From contig NZ_JAASAG010000001.1 of NCBI RefSeq assembly GCF_012726265.1, forward strand, positions 868,001 through 932,000: 64,000 nucleotides of DNA, in the 5' to 3' direction. The stretch comes from Streptomyces sp. HNM0575 (GTDB lineage: Bacteria; Actinomycetota; Actinomycetes; Streptomycetales; Streptomycetaceae). Positions 9,587 through 21,600 of the stretch are shown here, piece after piece (position 1 is the stretch's first letter; each line of letters opens with the position of its first letter). The notes beneath the pieces are model-generated. The model was not told where the DNA came from. It did not search any database and saw only the letters and a program-made list of their open reading frames with translations. Made by a program: the position numbers and the translations under genes.

Positions 9587-9661
9587 AGGGCTGGACTGTA
9601 CCGGGCGCGGCAATCACTGCACACCGCGCGGTGGCGCGGGGCCCAAGAGATCCCGGCTCGC

Positions 9662-9717
9662 GCGACGGACGACGGACGACGGGCGACGGGCGACCGGCGG
9701 CGGGTGACGGGTGACCG
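9662..9717. repeat. Eight degenerate tandem 7-bp units in the malR-malE gap
   Basis: Units of the form NYGACGG run head to tail eight times with one or two substitutions each. They sit between malR and the malE operator and stop about 70 bp before it. No function is evident. Confidence 0.6.
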
Positions 9718-9788
9718 GCGCCGCAGGCAGGTCCGAGGACTCCGGGCCCCGAAGCCTCCAGAGCCCGTCCGAAAGTCCATTCTGCAAT

Positions 9789-9810
9789 TTGCCGCAAGGT
9801 CTTGCGCAAG
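9789..9810. promoter_or_regulatory. MalR-type operator upstream of malE
   Basis: The perfect palindrome CTTGCGCAAG (9801-9810) is preceded by the related TTGCCGCAA (9789-9797). CTTGCA/CTTGCG-containing repeats are the known binding sequences of MalR/Reg1 in streptomycete malE promoters. The position about 100 bp before malE fits repression or -35 occlusion. It is inferred from motif and context. Confidence 0.7.
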
Positions 9811-9909
9811 CTTCCGTGCCGCCGTTACGTTCCTCGGCAGTCCGGCGCCGCCCAGGCGCCCGGGCCCCCGTCGAGTGCTTCGGGGGCGGACAGGTGGGAG
9901 GGGATGGAC

Positions 9910-11190
9910 ATGCGGCGTGGCACAGGACTCACGCTCTGCGCGGCCGCGGCGGTGCTCGCGCTGACGGCGACCGCCTGCGGCGGGGACGACGGCAGCGACG
10001 GCGCCGGCAAGGGCGGGATCGGGGGCACCGTCACCTACTGGGACACCTCGAACGACGCCGAGAAGGGCACGTACAAGAAGATCGCCGAGGACTTCGAGAA
10101 GAAGCATCCGAAGGTCGATGTGAAGTACGTGCACGTCAACTTCGGTGACGCGAACCAGAAGTTCAAGAACGCCGCGGGCGGCAACTCCGGAGCCCCCGAC
10201 GTGATGCGCACCGAGGTCGCCTGGGTCGCGGACTTCGCCAACCTCGGCTATCTCGCTCCGCTGGACGGGACGCCGGCGCTCGACAAGCCCTCCGACTACA
10301 TCGAGAACGCCGCGGGCAGCACCCGCTTCAAGGGCCGTACGTACGCCGTGCCGCAGGTCACCGACACCCTCGGCCTCTTCTACAACAAGAAGATGCTCAA
10401 GAAGGCGGGCGTCGGAGTGCCGGAGTCCTTCGACGAGTTGAAGAGGTCCGCGAAGAGGATCAAGAGCAAGACCGGCGGCACCGGCCTCTATCTGCGCGGC
10501 GACGACCCGTACTGGTTCCTGCCCTACCTCTACGGCGAGGGCGGCGACCTGGTCGACCCCACCGCGAAGAAGGTCACCGTCGACGACGGGCCCGGCGCGA
10601 AGGCCTTCGCCAGGATGAAGGACCTCGTCGACTCGAAGGCCGCCGTCACCGACAGCAGCGACGGGCAGGAGAACGGCCTCAAGGCCTTCCAGGACGGCGA
10701 CGTCGCCATGATCGTCGACGGTCCGTGGGACATCGCGGGCGCCTTGCAGGGCAAGGAGTTCAAGGACGACAAGGACAACCTCGGCGTGGCGCCCGTGCCG
10801 GCCGGCAGCAAGGACAGGGGCTCCCCGCAGGGCGGCTGGAACCTCTCCGTGTACGCGGGCAGCAAGAACCTGCGTACGGCGCAGGAGTTCGCCAAGTACA
10901 TGAGCTCCGCCGAGGTGCAGCAGCGCACCACCGAGAAGCTGAGCCTGCTGCCCACGCGCCGCTCCGTCTACGACGAGCCGTCGGTCGCGAAGAACACGAT
11001 GGTGAAGTTCTTCAAGCCCGCCGTCGACAAGGCCGTTCAGCGGCCCTGGATCGCGGAGGGCAACTCCCTCTTCGAGCCGGTACGGGGACAGATGGACGCC
11101 GTGCTCACCGGCGGGCGCAGCCCGAAGGACGCCGCGGCCAAGGTCGGCGACGACTTCCGCAAGCTGCTCAAGGACGAGGACTACAAGTAA
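9910..11190 (+). CDS. malE: Maltose/maltodextrin ABC transporter substrate-binding lipoprotein
   Basis: A 426-aa solute-binding protein. The N-terminus MRRGTGLTLCAAAAVLALTA is a lipoprotein signal with cleavage expected before the Cys of TATACGG. The mature part shows family-1 binding protein features: GGTVTYWDTSNDAEK, DVMRTEVAWVADFANLGYLA, the conserved GPWDIAGAL, and a basic Gly/Asp linker after the lipid Cys. It captures maltose or maltodextrin outside the cell and delivers it to MalFG. ATG 9910 is favoured over ATG 9904 because GGAGGGG then lies at proper distance. It is first in the operon, 32 bp before malF. No ATPase gene is in the cluster; streptomycetes supply the shared MsiK ATPase from elsewhere. 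Confidence 0.92.
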   Translation: MRRGTGLTLCAAAAVLALTATACGGDDGSDGAGKGGIGGTVTYWDTSNDAEKGTYKKIAEDFEKKHPKVDVKYVHVNFGDANQKFKNAAGGNSGAPDVMRTEVAWVADFANLGYLAPLDGTPALDKPSDYIENAAGSTRFKGRTYAVPQVTDTLGLFYNKKMLKKAGVGVPESFDELKRSAKRIKSKTGGTGLYLRGDDPYWFLPYLYGEGGDLVDPTAKKVTVDDGPGAKAFARMKDLVDSKAAVTDSSDGQENGLKAFQDGDVAMIVDGPWDIAGALQGKEFKDDKDNLGVAPVPAGSKDRGSPQGGWNLSVYAGSKNLRTAQEFAKYMSSAEVQQRTTEKLSLLPTRRSVYDEPSVAKNTMVKFFKPAVDKAVQRPWIAEGNSLFEPVRGQMDAVLTGGRSPKDAAAKVGDDFRKLLKDEDYK

Positions 11191-11222
11191 GCCCGCGGGG
11201 CGGAGGGGACGGCCGAGGGGCC

Positions 11223-12299
11223 ATGGCTGTGGAGACCACGAGCCGGCCGGCCACGGGCGGCGGGGGCGGCGGCGCGAGTGCCGTTCCCGCCGGCGGGACG
11301 GGGACCGGCACCGGTACGGGGAAGCAGAGCAAGGGGAAGCAGAGCAAGGGGAAGCAGAGCAAGAGGGGAGCCGCCGGAAGGCTGCGCAGGGCGGCCGCAG
11401 TTCACTGGTACGCGTGGGCGATGGTCGCCCCGGTCGTCGCCGTCATCGGCGTGATCATCGGCTATCCGCTGCTGCGGGGCGTCTATCTGTCGCTGACCGA
11501 CGCCGACGAGGCCAATGTCGAGCGCACCATCGGCGTCAACCACCTGCCCGCGACGTACCGGTTCACCGGCCTGGAGAACTACCGGGAGATCCTGGGCGAC
11601 AGCGTCTTCTGGGACCGCCTGGGCTGGACCGTGACGTGGACGGTCGCCTGCGTCGGCGTCACGTTCCTGCTGGGTCTGACGCTGGCGGTGATGCTCAACA
11701 GGCAGGTGCGCGGCCGGTCGTTCTACCGCGTCGGCATGATCGTGCCGTGGGGGATACCGGCGTTCGTCTCGGTCTTCGCCTGGAAGATGCTCTTCAACGA
11801 GAAGAACGGACTGCTCAACAAGGTGCTCGACGGCGGCGGCATCGACGCCGTGCCGTGGCTGGGCGATCCGGTGTGGGCCAAGGTCGCGGTCATCGCCGTC
11901 AACGTGTGGCTCGGCGTCCCCTTCATGATCGTCGCGATGCTGGGCGCGCTCCAGGGCATACCGGGTGAGCTGTACGAGGCGGCCGAGATGGACGGCGCCG
12001 GGCCCTGGCAGCGGTTCCGCAACATCACGCTGCCCGGCGTGCGCGGCGTCAGCAGCACCGTGGTCCTGCTCTCCACCATCTGGACCTTCAACATGTTCCC
12101 GGTGATCTACCTGCTCACCAGGGGCGGCCCGGAGGACTCCACGGAGATCCTCGTGACGTACGCGTTCCGGCTGTCGTTCGTCAACAGCCCACGGCAGTTC
12201 GCGACTTCGGCCGCCTGGGGCGTGCTGATCCTGGTGCTGCTCTCGCTCTTCACGGTCGTCTACAGGCGGACGCTGCGCCGCCAGGGAGAGGTGTGGTGA
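11223..12299 (+). CDS. malF: Maltose ABC transporter permease MalF
   Basis: A 358-aa permease with about six transmembrane helices and the EAA loop YEAAEMDGAGPWQRFRNITL that contacts the ATPase. The cytoplasmic N-terminal extension (about 60 residues) is unusual. It is Gly/Thr-rich and contains KQSKG repeated three times, encoded by a 15-bp tandem DNA repeat at 11319-11363. ATG 11223 lies after malE without a strong ribosome site; starts farther in would remove the repeat. Its stop overlaps the malG start region, indicating translational coupling. Confidence 0.92.
   Translation: MAVETTSRPATGGGGGGASAVPAGGTGTGTGTGKQSKGKQSKGKQSKRGAAGRLRRAAAVHWYAWAMVAPVVAVIGVIIGYPLLRGVYLSLTDADEANVERTIGVNHLPATYRFTGLENYREILGDSVFWDRLGWTVTWTVACVGVTFLLGLTLAVMLNRQVRGRSFYRVGMIVPWGIPAFVSVFAWKMLFNEKNGLLNKVLDGGGIDAVPWLGDPVWAKVAVIAVNVWLGVPFMIVAMLGALQGIPGELYEAAEMDGAGPWQRFRNITLPGVRGVSSTVVLLSTIWTFNMFPVIYLLTRGGPEDSTEILVTYAFRLSFVNSPRQFATSAAWGVLILVLLSLFTVVYRRTLRRQGEVW
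11319..11363. repeat. Three perfect tandem 15-bp units inside malF
   Basis: GGGAAGCAGAGCAAG is repeated exactly three times, in frame, encoding KQSKG units in the N-terminal cytoplasmic tail of MalF. Exact identity indicates recent slippage, and copy number probably varies between strains. Confidence 0.85.
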
Positions 12300-13162
12300 C
12301 GATGGCCCTCGCGAAGACGGCCGCCGCGCCGAGGAGGCGCGGCGAGCGCGGGCCGCTGGCCGCGTTCGGGCTGCACGCGGGTCTGCTGACGGCGACGGCC
12401 GTGGCGCTCTTCCCGCCGCTGTGGCTGCTGGTGACGTCCTTCAAGCCGAAGAGCGAGTCGTTCACCACCGCGCTGGTCCGGGACTTCACCCTCGGCAACT
12501 ACACGCACGTGGTCGCCGACACGTACTTCCTGACGTGGCTGGGCAATTCGCTGCTCGTCGTCCTCGGTACGACGGTGATCGGCGTCTTCGTCGCGGCGAC
12601 GACCGGATACGCCCTCAGCCGCTTCCGCTTCCCCGGGATGCGGCCGCTGATGTGGGTGCTACTGATCACGCAGATGTTCCCCATGGCGGTGCTGATCGTG
12701 CCGCTGTACAACACGATGGCGAGCCTCGGGCTGCTCAACCAGCCCGCCGGACTGATCGTCACCTATCTGACGGTGGCCGTCCCGTTCTGCGCCTGGATGA
12801 TGAAGGGCTTCTTCGACACCGTCCCCGTCGACATCGACGAGTCGGGACGCGTCGACGGGCTCACGCCCTTCGGCACGTTCTGGCGGCTGGTGCTGCCGCT
12901 GGCCAGGCCGGGCCTGGCCGTCACCGGCTTCTACACCTTCGTGACCGCCTGGGCCGAAGTCGCCTACGCCACGGCCTTCATGACCGGCGAGGAGAACCTC
13001 ACCCTCGCGGGCGGCCTCCAGACCTTCGTCAACCGCTACGGCTCCGACTGGGGTTCCATGACGGCCGCCGCCGTGATCGTCGCCGTGCCCGCGGCGGTCG
13101 TCTTCGGCTTCGCCCAGCGCCACCTCGTCGCCGGGCTGACGGCGGGGGCGACGAAGTCCTGA
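12296..13162 (+). CDS. malG: Maltose ABC transporter permease MalG
   Basis: About 288 aa, six transmembrane helices, MalG-type EAA loop (DIDESGRVDGLTPFGTFWRL) and the typical C-terminal FGFAQRHLVAGLTAGATKS. Together with MalF it forms the translocation pore for maltodextrins. Start codons GTG 12293, GTG 12296 and ATG 12302 are all possible; GTG 12296 sits best behind GGGAGAG. It overlaps the end of malF by four bases (GTGA). Confidence 0.92.
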   Translation: MTMALAKTAAAPRRRGERGPLAAFGLHAGLLTATAVALFPPLWLLVTSFKPKSESFTTALVRDFTLGNYTHVVADTYFLTWLGNSLLVVLGTTVIGVFVAATTGYALSRFRFPGMRPLMWVLLITQMFPMAVLIVPLYNTMASLGLLNQPAGLIVTYLTVAVPFCAWMMKGFFDTVPVDIDESGRVDGLTPFGTFWRLVLPLARPGLAVTGFYTFVTAWAEVAYATAFMTGEENLTLAGGLQTFVNRYGSDWGSMTAAAVIVAVPAAVVFGFAQRHLVAGLTAGATKS

Positions 13163-13225
13163 GCGCGCAGCGGGAATCGGGACCAGCAGAGCGAACGGAC
13201 CGCCCCTACTCTCATCAGGGATGAC

Positions 13226-15027
<1,802 letters not shown>

Positions 15028-15031
<4 letters not shown>

Positions 15032-16101
15032 CGGCTCCCGCCTCCGCGCTCCCCGCGACCCGCCTCGCCGACATCGCCGGGCAGGCCCAGGTCAGCGAGG
15101 CCACCGTCAGCCGGGTGCTCAACGGCAAGGCGGGCGTGGCCGATTCGACCAGGCAGCGGGTGCTCGCCGCGCTCGACGTGCTCGGCTACGAGCGGCCCGT
15201 ACGGCTGCGTCCGCGCAGCGCCGGACTCGTCGGCCTCGTCATCCCCGAGCTGACCAACCCCATATTCCCGGCCTTCGCCCAGGTCATCGAGCAGTCCCTC
15301 ACCGGCTACGGATACACGCCCGTACTCGGCACGCAGATGCCCGGCGGAGCCACCGAGGACGAACTCGTCGACCAGCTCGTGGAGCGCTCCGTCACCGGCA
15401 TCATCTTCCTCTCCGGGCTCCACGCCGACCTCACCGCCGACCCCGGCCGCTATGCCCGGCTCGCCGGGCGGGGTGTGCCGTACGTCCTGGTCAACGGCTA
15501 CAACGAGCGGATCGCCGCGCCCTTCGTCTCACCCGACGACCGGGGCGCCGCCCGCATCGCCGTACGGCATCTGCGCGACCTGGGCCACGGGCGGATCGGA
15601 CTCGCCGTCGGCCCGGACCGGTTCGTGCCGGTGCGGCGCAAGGCGCAGGGCTTCGCCGAGGAGTTGAAGGCCGGCGGCCCGGGCGGTGCGGGCCCGGCGT
15701 CCGGGCTCGTACGGCACACCCTGTTCACGGTGGAGGGCGGCCACGCCGCGGCCGGCGCCCTCCTCGACGAGGGCTGCACGGGCATCGTGTGCGGAAGCGA
15801 CCTGATGGCCCTCGGTGCGGTGCGTGCCGCGCGGCAGCGCGGTCTCGACGTGCCGCGCGACGTCTCCGTCGTGGGCTACGACGACTCGGAGCTGAACGCC
15901 TTCACCGACCCGCCGCTGACGACCGTGCGCCAGCCGGTGCGTGCCATGTCGAACGCGGCGGTGCACACGCTGCTGGAGGAGATCCGCGGAAACCCCGTGC
16001 CGCACTCGGAGTTCGTCTTCCAGCCGGAGCTCGTCGTACGAGGGTCCACGGGCCAGGCCCCCGCGCAGGGGCCCGGAAGGTCCCGGGCACGGAGCGGGTG
16101 A
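15028..16101 (+). CDS. Second LacI-family regulator, paralogue of MalR
   Basis: A 357-aa LacI protein with HTH TRLADIAGQAQVSEATVSRV and a full ligand domain. It is collinear with the MalR-like protein at 8516-9586 and shares most residues in the HTH, hinge and effector core, including FVSPDDR, GPDRFVPV and PHSEFVF. It is translationally coupled to the alpha-glucosidase (ATGA overlap), so it would be produced when the maltose genes are expressed. It could recognise the same operator, giving feedback, or a diverged one elsewhere. A tandem LacI at the end of this operon is not part of the S. coelicolor arrangement I know. Confidence 0.88.
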
Positions 16102-16125
16102 CGTCCCGGCCCCGCTCCGTGCCCG
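16084..16125 (+). terminator. Hairpin at the end of the maltose operon
   Basis: CGGGCACGGAGCGGG (16084-16098) pairs perfectly with 16111-16125 around a 12-nt loop. The stop codon of the second LacI gene lies at the edge of the loop. There is no U-tract, as is common for streptomycete terminators. Confidence 0.55.
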
Positions 16126-16356
16126 TCCCGCTCTCCGGTCCGGCCGGCCGGTGGTCCGCCTCAGGCGGGCCGCACGCGCCCGGCCGGTCGGGCCGGTCCC
16201 CTACGCGGCTGCCGTGGTCGCTGCTGCGGCGCCCGGCCGGGCTTGCGAACTGCCTGCGCTTTCAGGGGAGTTGCGTTGCGGCGGAGCCGGTTTCCCGGTG
16301 CCGGTGCGGCGCACTGCCTGGTGGGCGCGCGGTGCCGGTGCGGCGCCGCCCTGCCG

Positions 16357-18528
16357 TCAGCGCGTCTCGCCGAGCGTCTCCCCGTTCGACAGCCTGGCCG
16401 TCAGTTTTGCCTTCGCGCCCTTCTTCGCGGACAGCATCAGCTTGCGCCCCGGCCAAGTACCGCTCATGTTCCGCGACTTGCCCTGGCCCGTCACGCTGAT
16501 GCCCGTCACCTTCCGGCTGCCCGCGGCGAGCAGATATCTGTCGCCCGTGTCGGACTTCCACAGCGCGCCGCTCAGCGCGTACGGCTCCCGCGGCCCGCAC
16601 GCCGGGGTGTCCACCGCACGCGAGGTGACGGGCGCCTGCTCGTCCGGCTCGGTGCCCGGCCGGCGGAAGGCCGTGAAGATCCGTGCGCCCCTGCCGCGCC
16701 AGGTCTCCCCGCGGGTGCACGTCCAGTACGCCGAACCCGCGGTGCCCGGCAGCGACTGCGTGGCGAACTTCCAGGAGTTGACCGTACGCACACCGCCGCC
16801 GAGCATCGAGCGCAGCCCGCATGCCGTGTGCGCCAGCCGTGCCCGCGCGCCCTCGCCGATGGCGTCCTTCGGCTTCTTCCGCGGATTGCCGCTGGTGATC
16901 CGTACGGGCGTCAACTCGCCCAGATCCGTGTAGAGATGACGCGTTGTACGGGTCGAGCCGGGGGACGGCGAGGGCGTGGAGAGCAGCAGCCCGGGCCAGC
17001 GGTGGCACTCTTCCGGATCGCTCCCGGGACCCGTGAGCGATGTGAGCACCCCGTCGTCCTCGCGGTTCAGCGGGCGGCCGTCGTCGTCCGCCTGGAGCAG
17101 GTCGACCTCGGCCGCCTTCGAGACCCAAGGCGCCGTGAGATAGCGGACGTTGGAGTCGCTGCGGGAGACCACCAGCGCACCGGAACCGGCGGTGTCCGCC
17201 CCGTCCGTACGGGCGAGGTCCAGCGTCGCGCCGCCGCTGTCCGCGCCCTCGGGCTCCGAATAGCGCGCCACCCGCAGCCCGTCGTGCAGCATGACGACCC
17301 GCGTGCCGTCGACCCGGCCCGCGTACAGCAGTTGGGGCGGGCCGGAGGGAGGACCGGCGGAGGTGCCGCGCGTCACCGACACCCGCACCTCCCCGCCGGG
17401 ACGGGCCCACACCGTCAGCGCGCGCCGCAGCAGATCCCGGTCCCGGGTCAGGTCGCCGCGTGCGGGCCAGACGGAGAGGTCGGCGCGCGAGGCCCGCTTC
17501 CACGCGCCCGCGGGGACCCGGGTCAACGAGCCCGGATCCAGGGCCTTTTCGGCCGCCGGATTACGGGCGTAGGGCGGGGCGGCCGCACCGTCGGGACCCC
17601 AGGAGTCCCCGGGCAGACCGAGCAGCGCACAGCACACGGCGACCGCGGCGACCGCCGCGAGCACGGCGCGCAGATGCTGGCGGCGGCGCAGCAGATCGGT
17701 GGGACGCGCCTGTAGCGAGCAGGGGTCGAACTCCGAAGGGCCCAGCAGCGGACGGTCGTTGCTGCCCGCGGGCAGGCGGATGGCGGCGCCCTCCGCGAGA
17801 GCCGCCTCCGGATCCTCCACACCGGCGGCGGCGAGCATGCGGCACACCTCGGCGTCCGTCATGTCCTCCCAGCCGCGCAGCGCGCACGCGGCGCGCGCCG
17901 CGCCGGAGACCTCCGACAGGGCCTTCTCCAGGGCGAGTTCGTATGCGCCGCCGGAACGCGGGAAGAGCCGCAGCCCCAGCACCAGCGGGAGGAGGCCGGG
18001 CCGCACCGGCACCGCGGGCAGCCGCCACGGACCGAGCAGCCGCCGGCGCTCGCCGCCCAGCGCGGCCCGCAGGACCTGCGCCGTGAGGTAGCCGTAGGCG
18101 CCGCCGTGCGGCCCGCCGGGGCGGTGCCCCGCGGAGTGCTCCCCGGAGTGCTCGCCGCTACCGGGTGCGCCGGAGGCGTCACGGGAGTCCCGGGCCGAAC
18201 CGGCGTCCCCGGCCTTGGCCGCCTTGCCCGCCTTGCCGGTGCCCGCCGTACCGCCCGCACCGGCACCGGTGGGGGCGTCGCCGTGGCGCTGCGCCGGCAG
18301 CGGCCCCACCTCCGCGGAGCCCCGCCCGCGCGGCAGCGCCCGCTGTACGAGCGAGTGAGCCGTCAGCACCCGCCGGTGCCGGTCGAGCGATGGCGGCAGC
18401 ACGAGATAGGCCAGCCGCACCAGCCGCGGATAGTGCTCGACGAGCGCGGCCTGCGCCTGCTCCACGTCGACGAAGCCGGACGATGTGCGTGAATTGTGCG
18501 AAGTCGCTTCGGAGAGGGCCACGTCCAC
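16357..18528 (-). CDS. Membrane-anchored protein with sigma-factor-like N-terminal region
   Basis: A 723-aa protein of unknown function. Residues 19-66 (VEQAQAALVEHYPRLVRLAY and following) resemble sigma-70 region 2. A Gly/Ala/Lys/His linker follows (75-142). Residues 196-247 (AYELALEKALSEVSGAARAA and following) resemble sigma region 4. A single transmembrane helix lies at about 287-304, and roughly 420 residues after it should be extracytoplasmic, including several Cys pairs (TACG, WTCTRG). This is the layout of a sigma-like fold fused to an outside sensor; true sigma activity is not demonstrated. GTG 18528 has no clear ribosome site. It lies downstream of, and on the same strand as, the GH89 gene. 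Confidence 0.65.
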   Translation of the reverse strand: MDVALSEATSHNSRTSSGFVDVEQAQAALVEHYPRLVRLAYLVLPPSLDRHRRVLTAHSLVQRALPRGRGSAEVGPLPAQRHGDAPTGAGAGGTAGTGKAGKAAKAGDAGSARDSRDASGAPGSGEHSGEHSAGHRPGGPHGGAYGYLTAQVLRAALGGERRRLLGPWRLPAVPVRPGLLPLVLGLRLFPRSGGAYELALEKALSEVSGAARAACALRGWEDMTDAEVCRMLAAAGVEDPEAALAEGAAIRLPAGSNDRPLLGPSEFDPCSLQARPTDLLRRRQHLRAVLAAVAAVAVCCALLGLPGDSWGPDGAAAPPYARNPAAEKALDPGSLTRVPAGAWKRASRADLSVWPARGDLTRDRDLLRRALTVWARPGGEVRVSVTRGTSAGPPSGPPQLLYAGRVDGTRVVMLHDGLRVARYSEPEGADSGGATLDLARTDGADTAGSGALVVSRSDSNVRYLTAPWVSKAAEVDLLQADDDGRPLNREDDGVLTSLTGPGSDPEECHRWPGLLLSTPSPSPGSTRTTRHLYTDLGELTPVRITSGNPRKKPKDAIGEGARARLAHTACGLRSMLGGGVRTVNSWKFATQSLPGTAGSAYWTCTRGETWRGRGARIFTAFRRPGTEPDEQAPVTSRAVDTPACGPREPYALSGALWKSDTGDRYLLAAGSRKVTGISVTGQGKSRNMSGTWPGRKLMLSAKKGAKAKLTARLSNGETLGETR

Positions 18529-18649
18529 GAGAACGAACGACCGGAGGCTTGGTCACCTGGGCCCGGCCCGGGGCCGCCGGGACAGGCGCCCCGCCCGCTG
18601 CCCTTACGCGGCGGCCGGCGGCGGCCCGCGGCGGCCCGCGGCGGCAGCG

Positions 18650-21600
18650 TCAGCGCACGTCCCAGTCCTCGAACTCCACCGTGCCCCGGGCTCCCGTACC
18701 GCCGTTCGTCGCCGACATGAAGATCCCCACGTCCTGCCGGGAGACCGTTCCGGGCACGGTGACGGTCGCCACGGAGCGCCAGTTGGCGCCGTCGTCCGTG
18801 GAGAGTTCGCCGGTGAAGGAGAGCCCGTCGCGGCTGAGCCGCAGCGTCACGGGAGCCTTGACGCCGGTGACGCGCGCGTAGCGGTCGAGGGCGCCGTCGC
18901 CGTCGGAGTCGTATGAGAGGACCACGCCGTTGCCCGGTGTCGCCGACAGGGCGACGAACCCCGGCGAGGCCGCCCCGGGCAGCTGGTTGCGGGCGACGAT
19001 GCCCGCCCGCGCCCAAGGCCCGGTGTCCTCCTGCGCGGTGACCCGCACGGTCGCCGTGACGCCGTCCCGAAGGGCCTCCTCGCGGTATACGGAACCGAAG
19101 TGCGAGGTGCCCTTCCACATGTCGTCCCCGGCGCCCTCGATCGCGAAGCGCTCGCCGAGCTGTCCGAAGACGGCCTCGTTGGTGCTGATCGTCGACAGCC
19201 CGTCGTCCAGCGGGCCCGCCACGTAGAGCTTGCCGGGCTGGGGCATCCGGACGCGGCGCTCGCCCTCCGGGCCGTACTCCACGGTGAGTTCGTACTCCAG
19301 CGGCTTCAGCGGGTCCTTCAGCTCGTCCTCCGGGGCCCGTACATGCCAGCGCACGGTGGCACGGCTGCCCTGCTCGACGCGGAGCACCGACGTGGAGCCC
19401 TGCGGCTCGGCGTCCTTCAGCCCGGTGAGGGCGAAGTCGACGGTGCCGGTCGGGCGCAGCCCGCTCTCGTTGCGGAAGACGGCCTTGAACTTCCCCGTCG
19501 CGCCCGGAGCGAGCGTCGCCGGGTCGGACTCCGCCGTGAGGCTGCCCTGGAACGGCGCCTTGGCGAGGGCGTCGTGGACGCGCTTCGCCGTCCGGTACAC
19601 GTCGCCGGAGGGGCGCTGCGGATACGTCTTCTTCTCCCGCGTCCAGGCCTCTTCCAGCTCGTACCAGTCGAACGTCTTGGGCGTGCTGCCGTCGGCGAGG
19701 GCGTCCTGGAGCTCTTCCAGATAGGCGCGCCACTGCGGCTCGTGGAAGTCGCCGATGAGGCCCTGCCAGTCGCGGTTGGCGTAGTTGGCGAGCATGCCCT
19801 TGTCGGCCGCGGGACGGTCCGCCCACGCGGTGATCAGCGTGCGCGCGGTGAGTTCGAGCTTGTCCTGCTCGGCGGCGTCGTCGCCCGCCAGCGCGCGGGC
19901 GTCGGCCAGCCACGGGCCGAGCAGGAAGGAGCTGTGCGTGCCGGTCATCTCGTCGCTGAGCTTCATCAGCGACAGCCACAGGTTGCCGAGCTTGCGGAAG
20001 GCCGCCGCGTCCTCCTGCTCGTAGGCCGACTTCAGCTTGCCGATCAGCAGCCACGAACGGTTGGCGAGCGCCTGGCGTGCGACGTCGGCGAGGTCGTAGC
20101 GGTAGGCGTCGCTGCCGCGCAGCGACTCGCGCACGTCCAGCAGCGCCGTCAGCGCGGCATCGAAGTCGGCGAGGTCGAAGGCCGGGGTGTGGGTGGCGTA
20201 GTGGGCGCCGGAGCGTGCGTCGAGGCTGGGCCGCGCGGCGAAGATGCTGTCGTGCGGCCGTCCGTCGGTGCTGCTGATCTCGTACGCGGTGCTTTGCAGG
20301 GCCGCGGTCGCGGCCCGTGCCTGCGCGTCGTCCCCGCCGTACCGCAGCTTCGCGTAACCCGCGAACCACTGCTTGCGGTCCACGGCCTCCTCCCGCCACG
20401 CCAGCTCGCTGAACAGCTCGAAGGCGAGCGGGTCGCGGTGGGTCGCCTCCGGCATGTACGCGGTTCCGGCGAGCTTGCTGCCCGACTTGTCCCGCCACTG
20501 CGTGAACCGCTCGGTCCACATCTGCGTCTTGGCGCCCATCGTCGTACGGCCGCCGAAGTTGGGGATCGTGCCGAAGGCGTAGGGCACACCGCCCCAGTCG
20601 GTCTCCCGGCTGGTGATCTTCTCCAGGTCGGAGAGGCCGTCCACGACGAGCGCGCGGTCCTTGTGCTGGAGGGAGTCGAGCAGTTCGCGGCGCGGGTTCT
20701 TCTGCCAGCCGAGGATCACCCACGTCGCACCGGGCAGCGCCGTCTGCAACGCCTTCTCCACGGCCTGCGCGGCGTCCGGCACGGGCACGTCCCCGGCCTT
20801 GCCGCCCTCGTGCAGCAGATCCATCTTCACGTGCCGGATCTCGCCGAAGACGTCCTTCTGGTGCTTGTAGTACGCGGCGGCGACCTTGCGGAAGACGGAC
20901 GTGCGCGGGTCGAGCCACGCGGGCCGCGTGAGGCCGTTCCAGTCGCCCTGCGGCACGGTGCGGCCGCCGGCGTTCCGGTCGGAGAAGTCGTCGGGGACGG
21001 TGCCGAAGTAGCCGGGCAGCACGGCGTGCATGCCCAGTTCATGCAGCCGCGTCACGATGCGGCGGCCCAGCTCCTCCCGCCTGTTCAGCAGGGCGGAGGA
21101 GATCGGCCCGCCGTACTCGGAGAGGTTCTGGAGCAGCCACCACGGCTGGTGCGAGGGCGCGGGGATCCAGTGGCGGGCCTCGTCGTCGGAGTAGCCGAAG
21201 TCCTTCAGCAGACGGTGGTAGACGGCCTCGGAACCGGTCGTCACCAGCACCTCGTTGCAGCCGTGCAGCGCCAGCACGTCGATGAAGCGCTCCCAGTGGT
21301 CCCAGTCCGCGTACGGGGCCGTGTAGCCGTCGTGGGTGTCGTTGAGCATGAAGCGGTGCGGCACGGTGGCGCTGCGCCCGTACTTGCTGCCCGGTGCGGG
21401 AAGTTGCTTCGGCAACGTGGTCTGGCTGCCCGCCCAGGAGATGTGCGCGTCGCACGTGTACTTGAGGTACCAGTGCAGTCCGGCGAGCGCCACGGCCGGC
21501 GTGGTGCCGGCGACCTCGACGGCGCCCGCGCTTCCGGATACCTCGAAGCGTTCGTCGCCGCCGTCGAGCAGCCGGAAGGCGATCTGGTCGTCGTGGTCCG

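Noticed and set aside
9662..9717. Possible CRISPR-like or regulatory array
   Set aside because: The 7-bp units have no spacers and drift freely; they are a simple tandem repeat.
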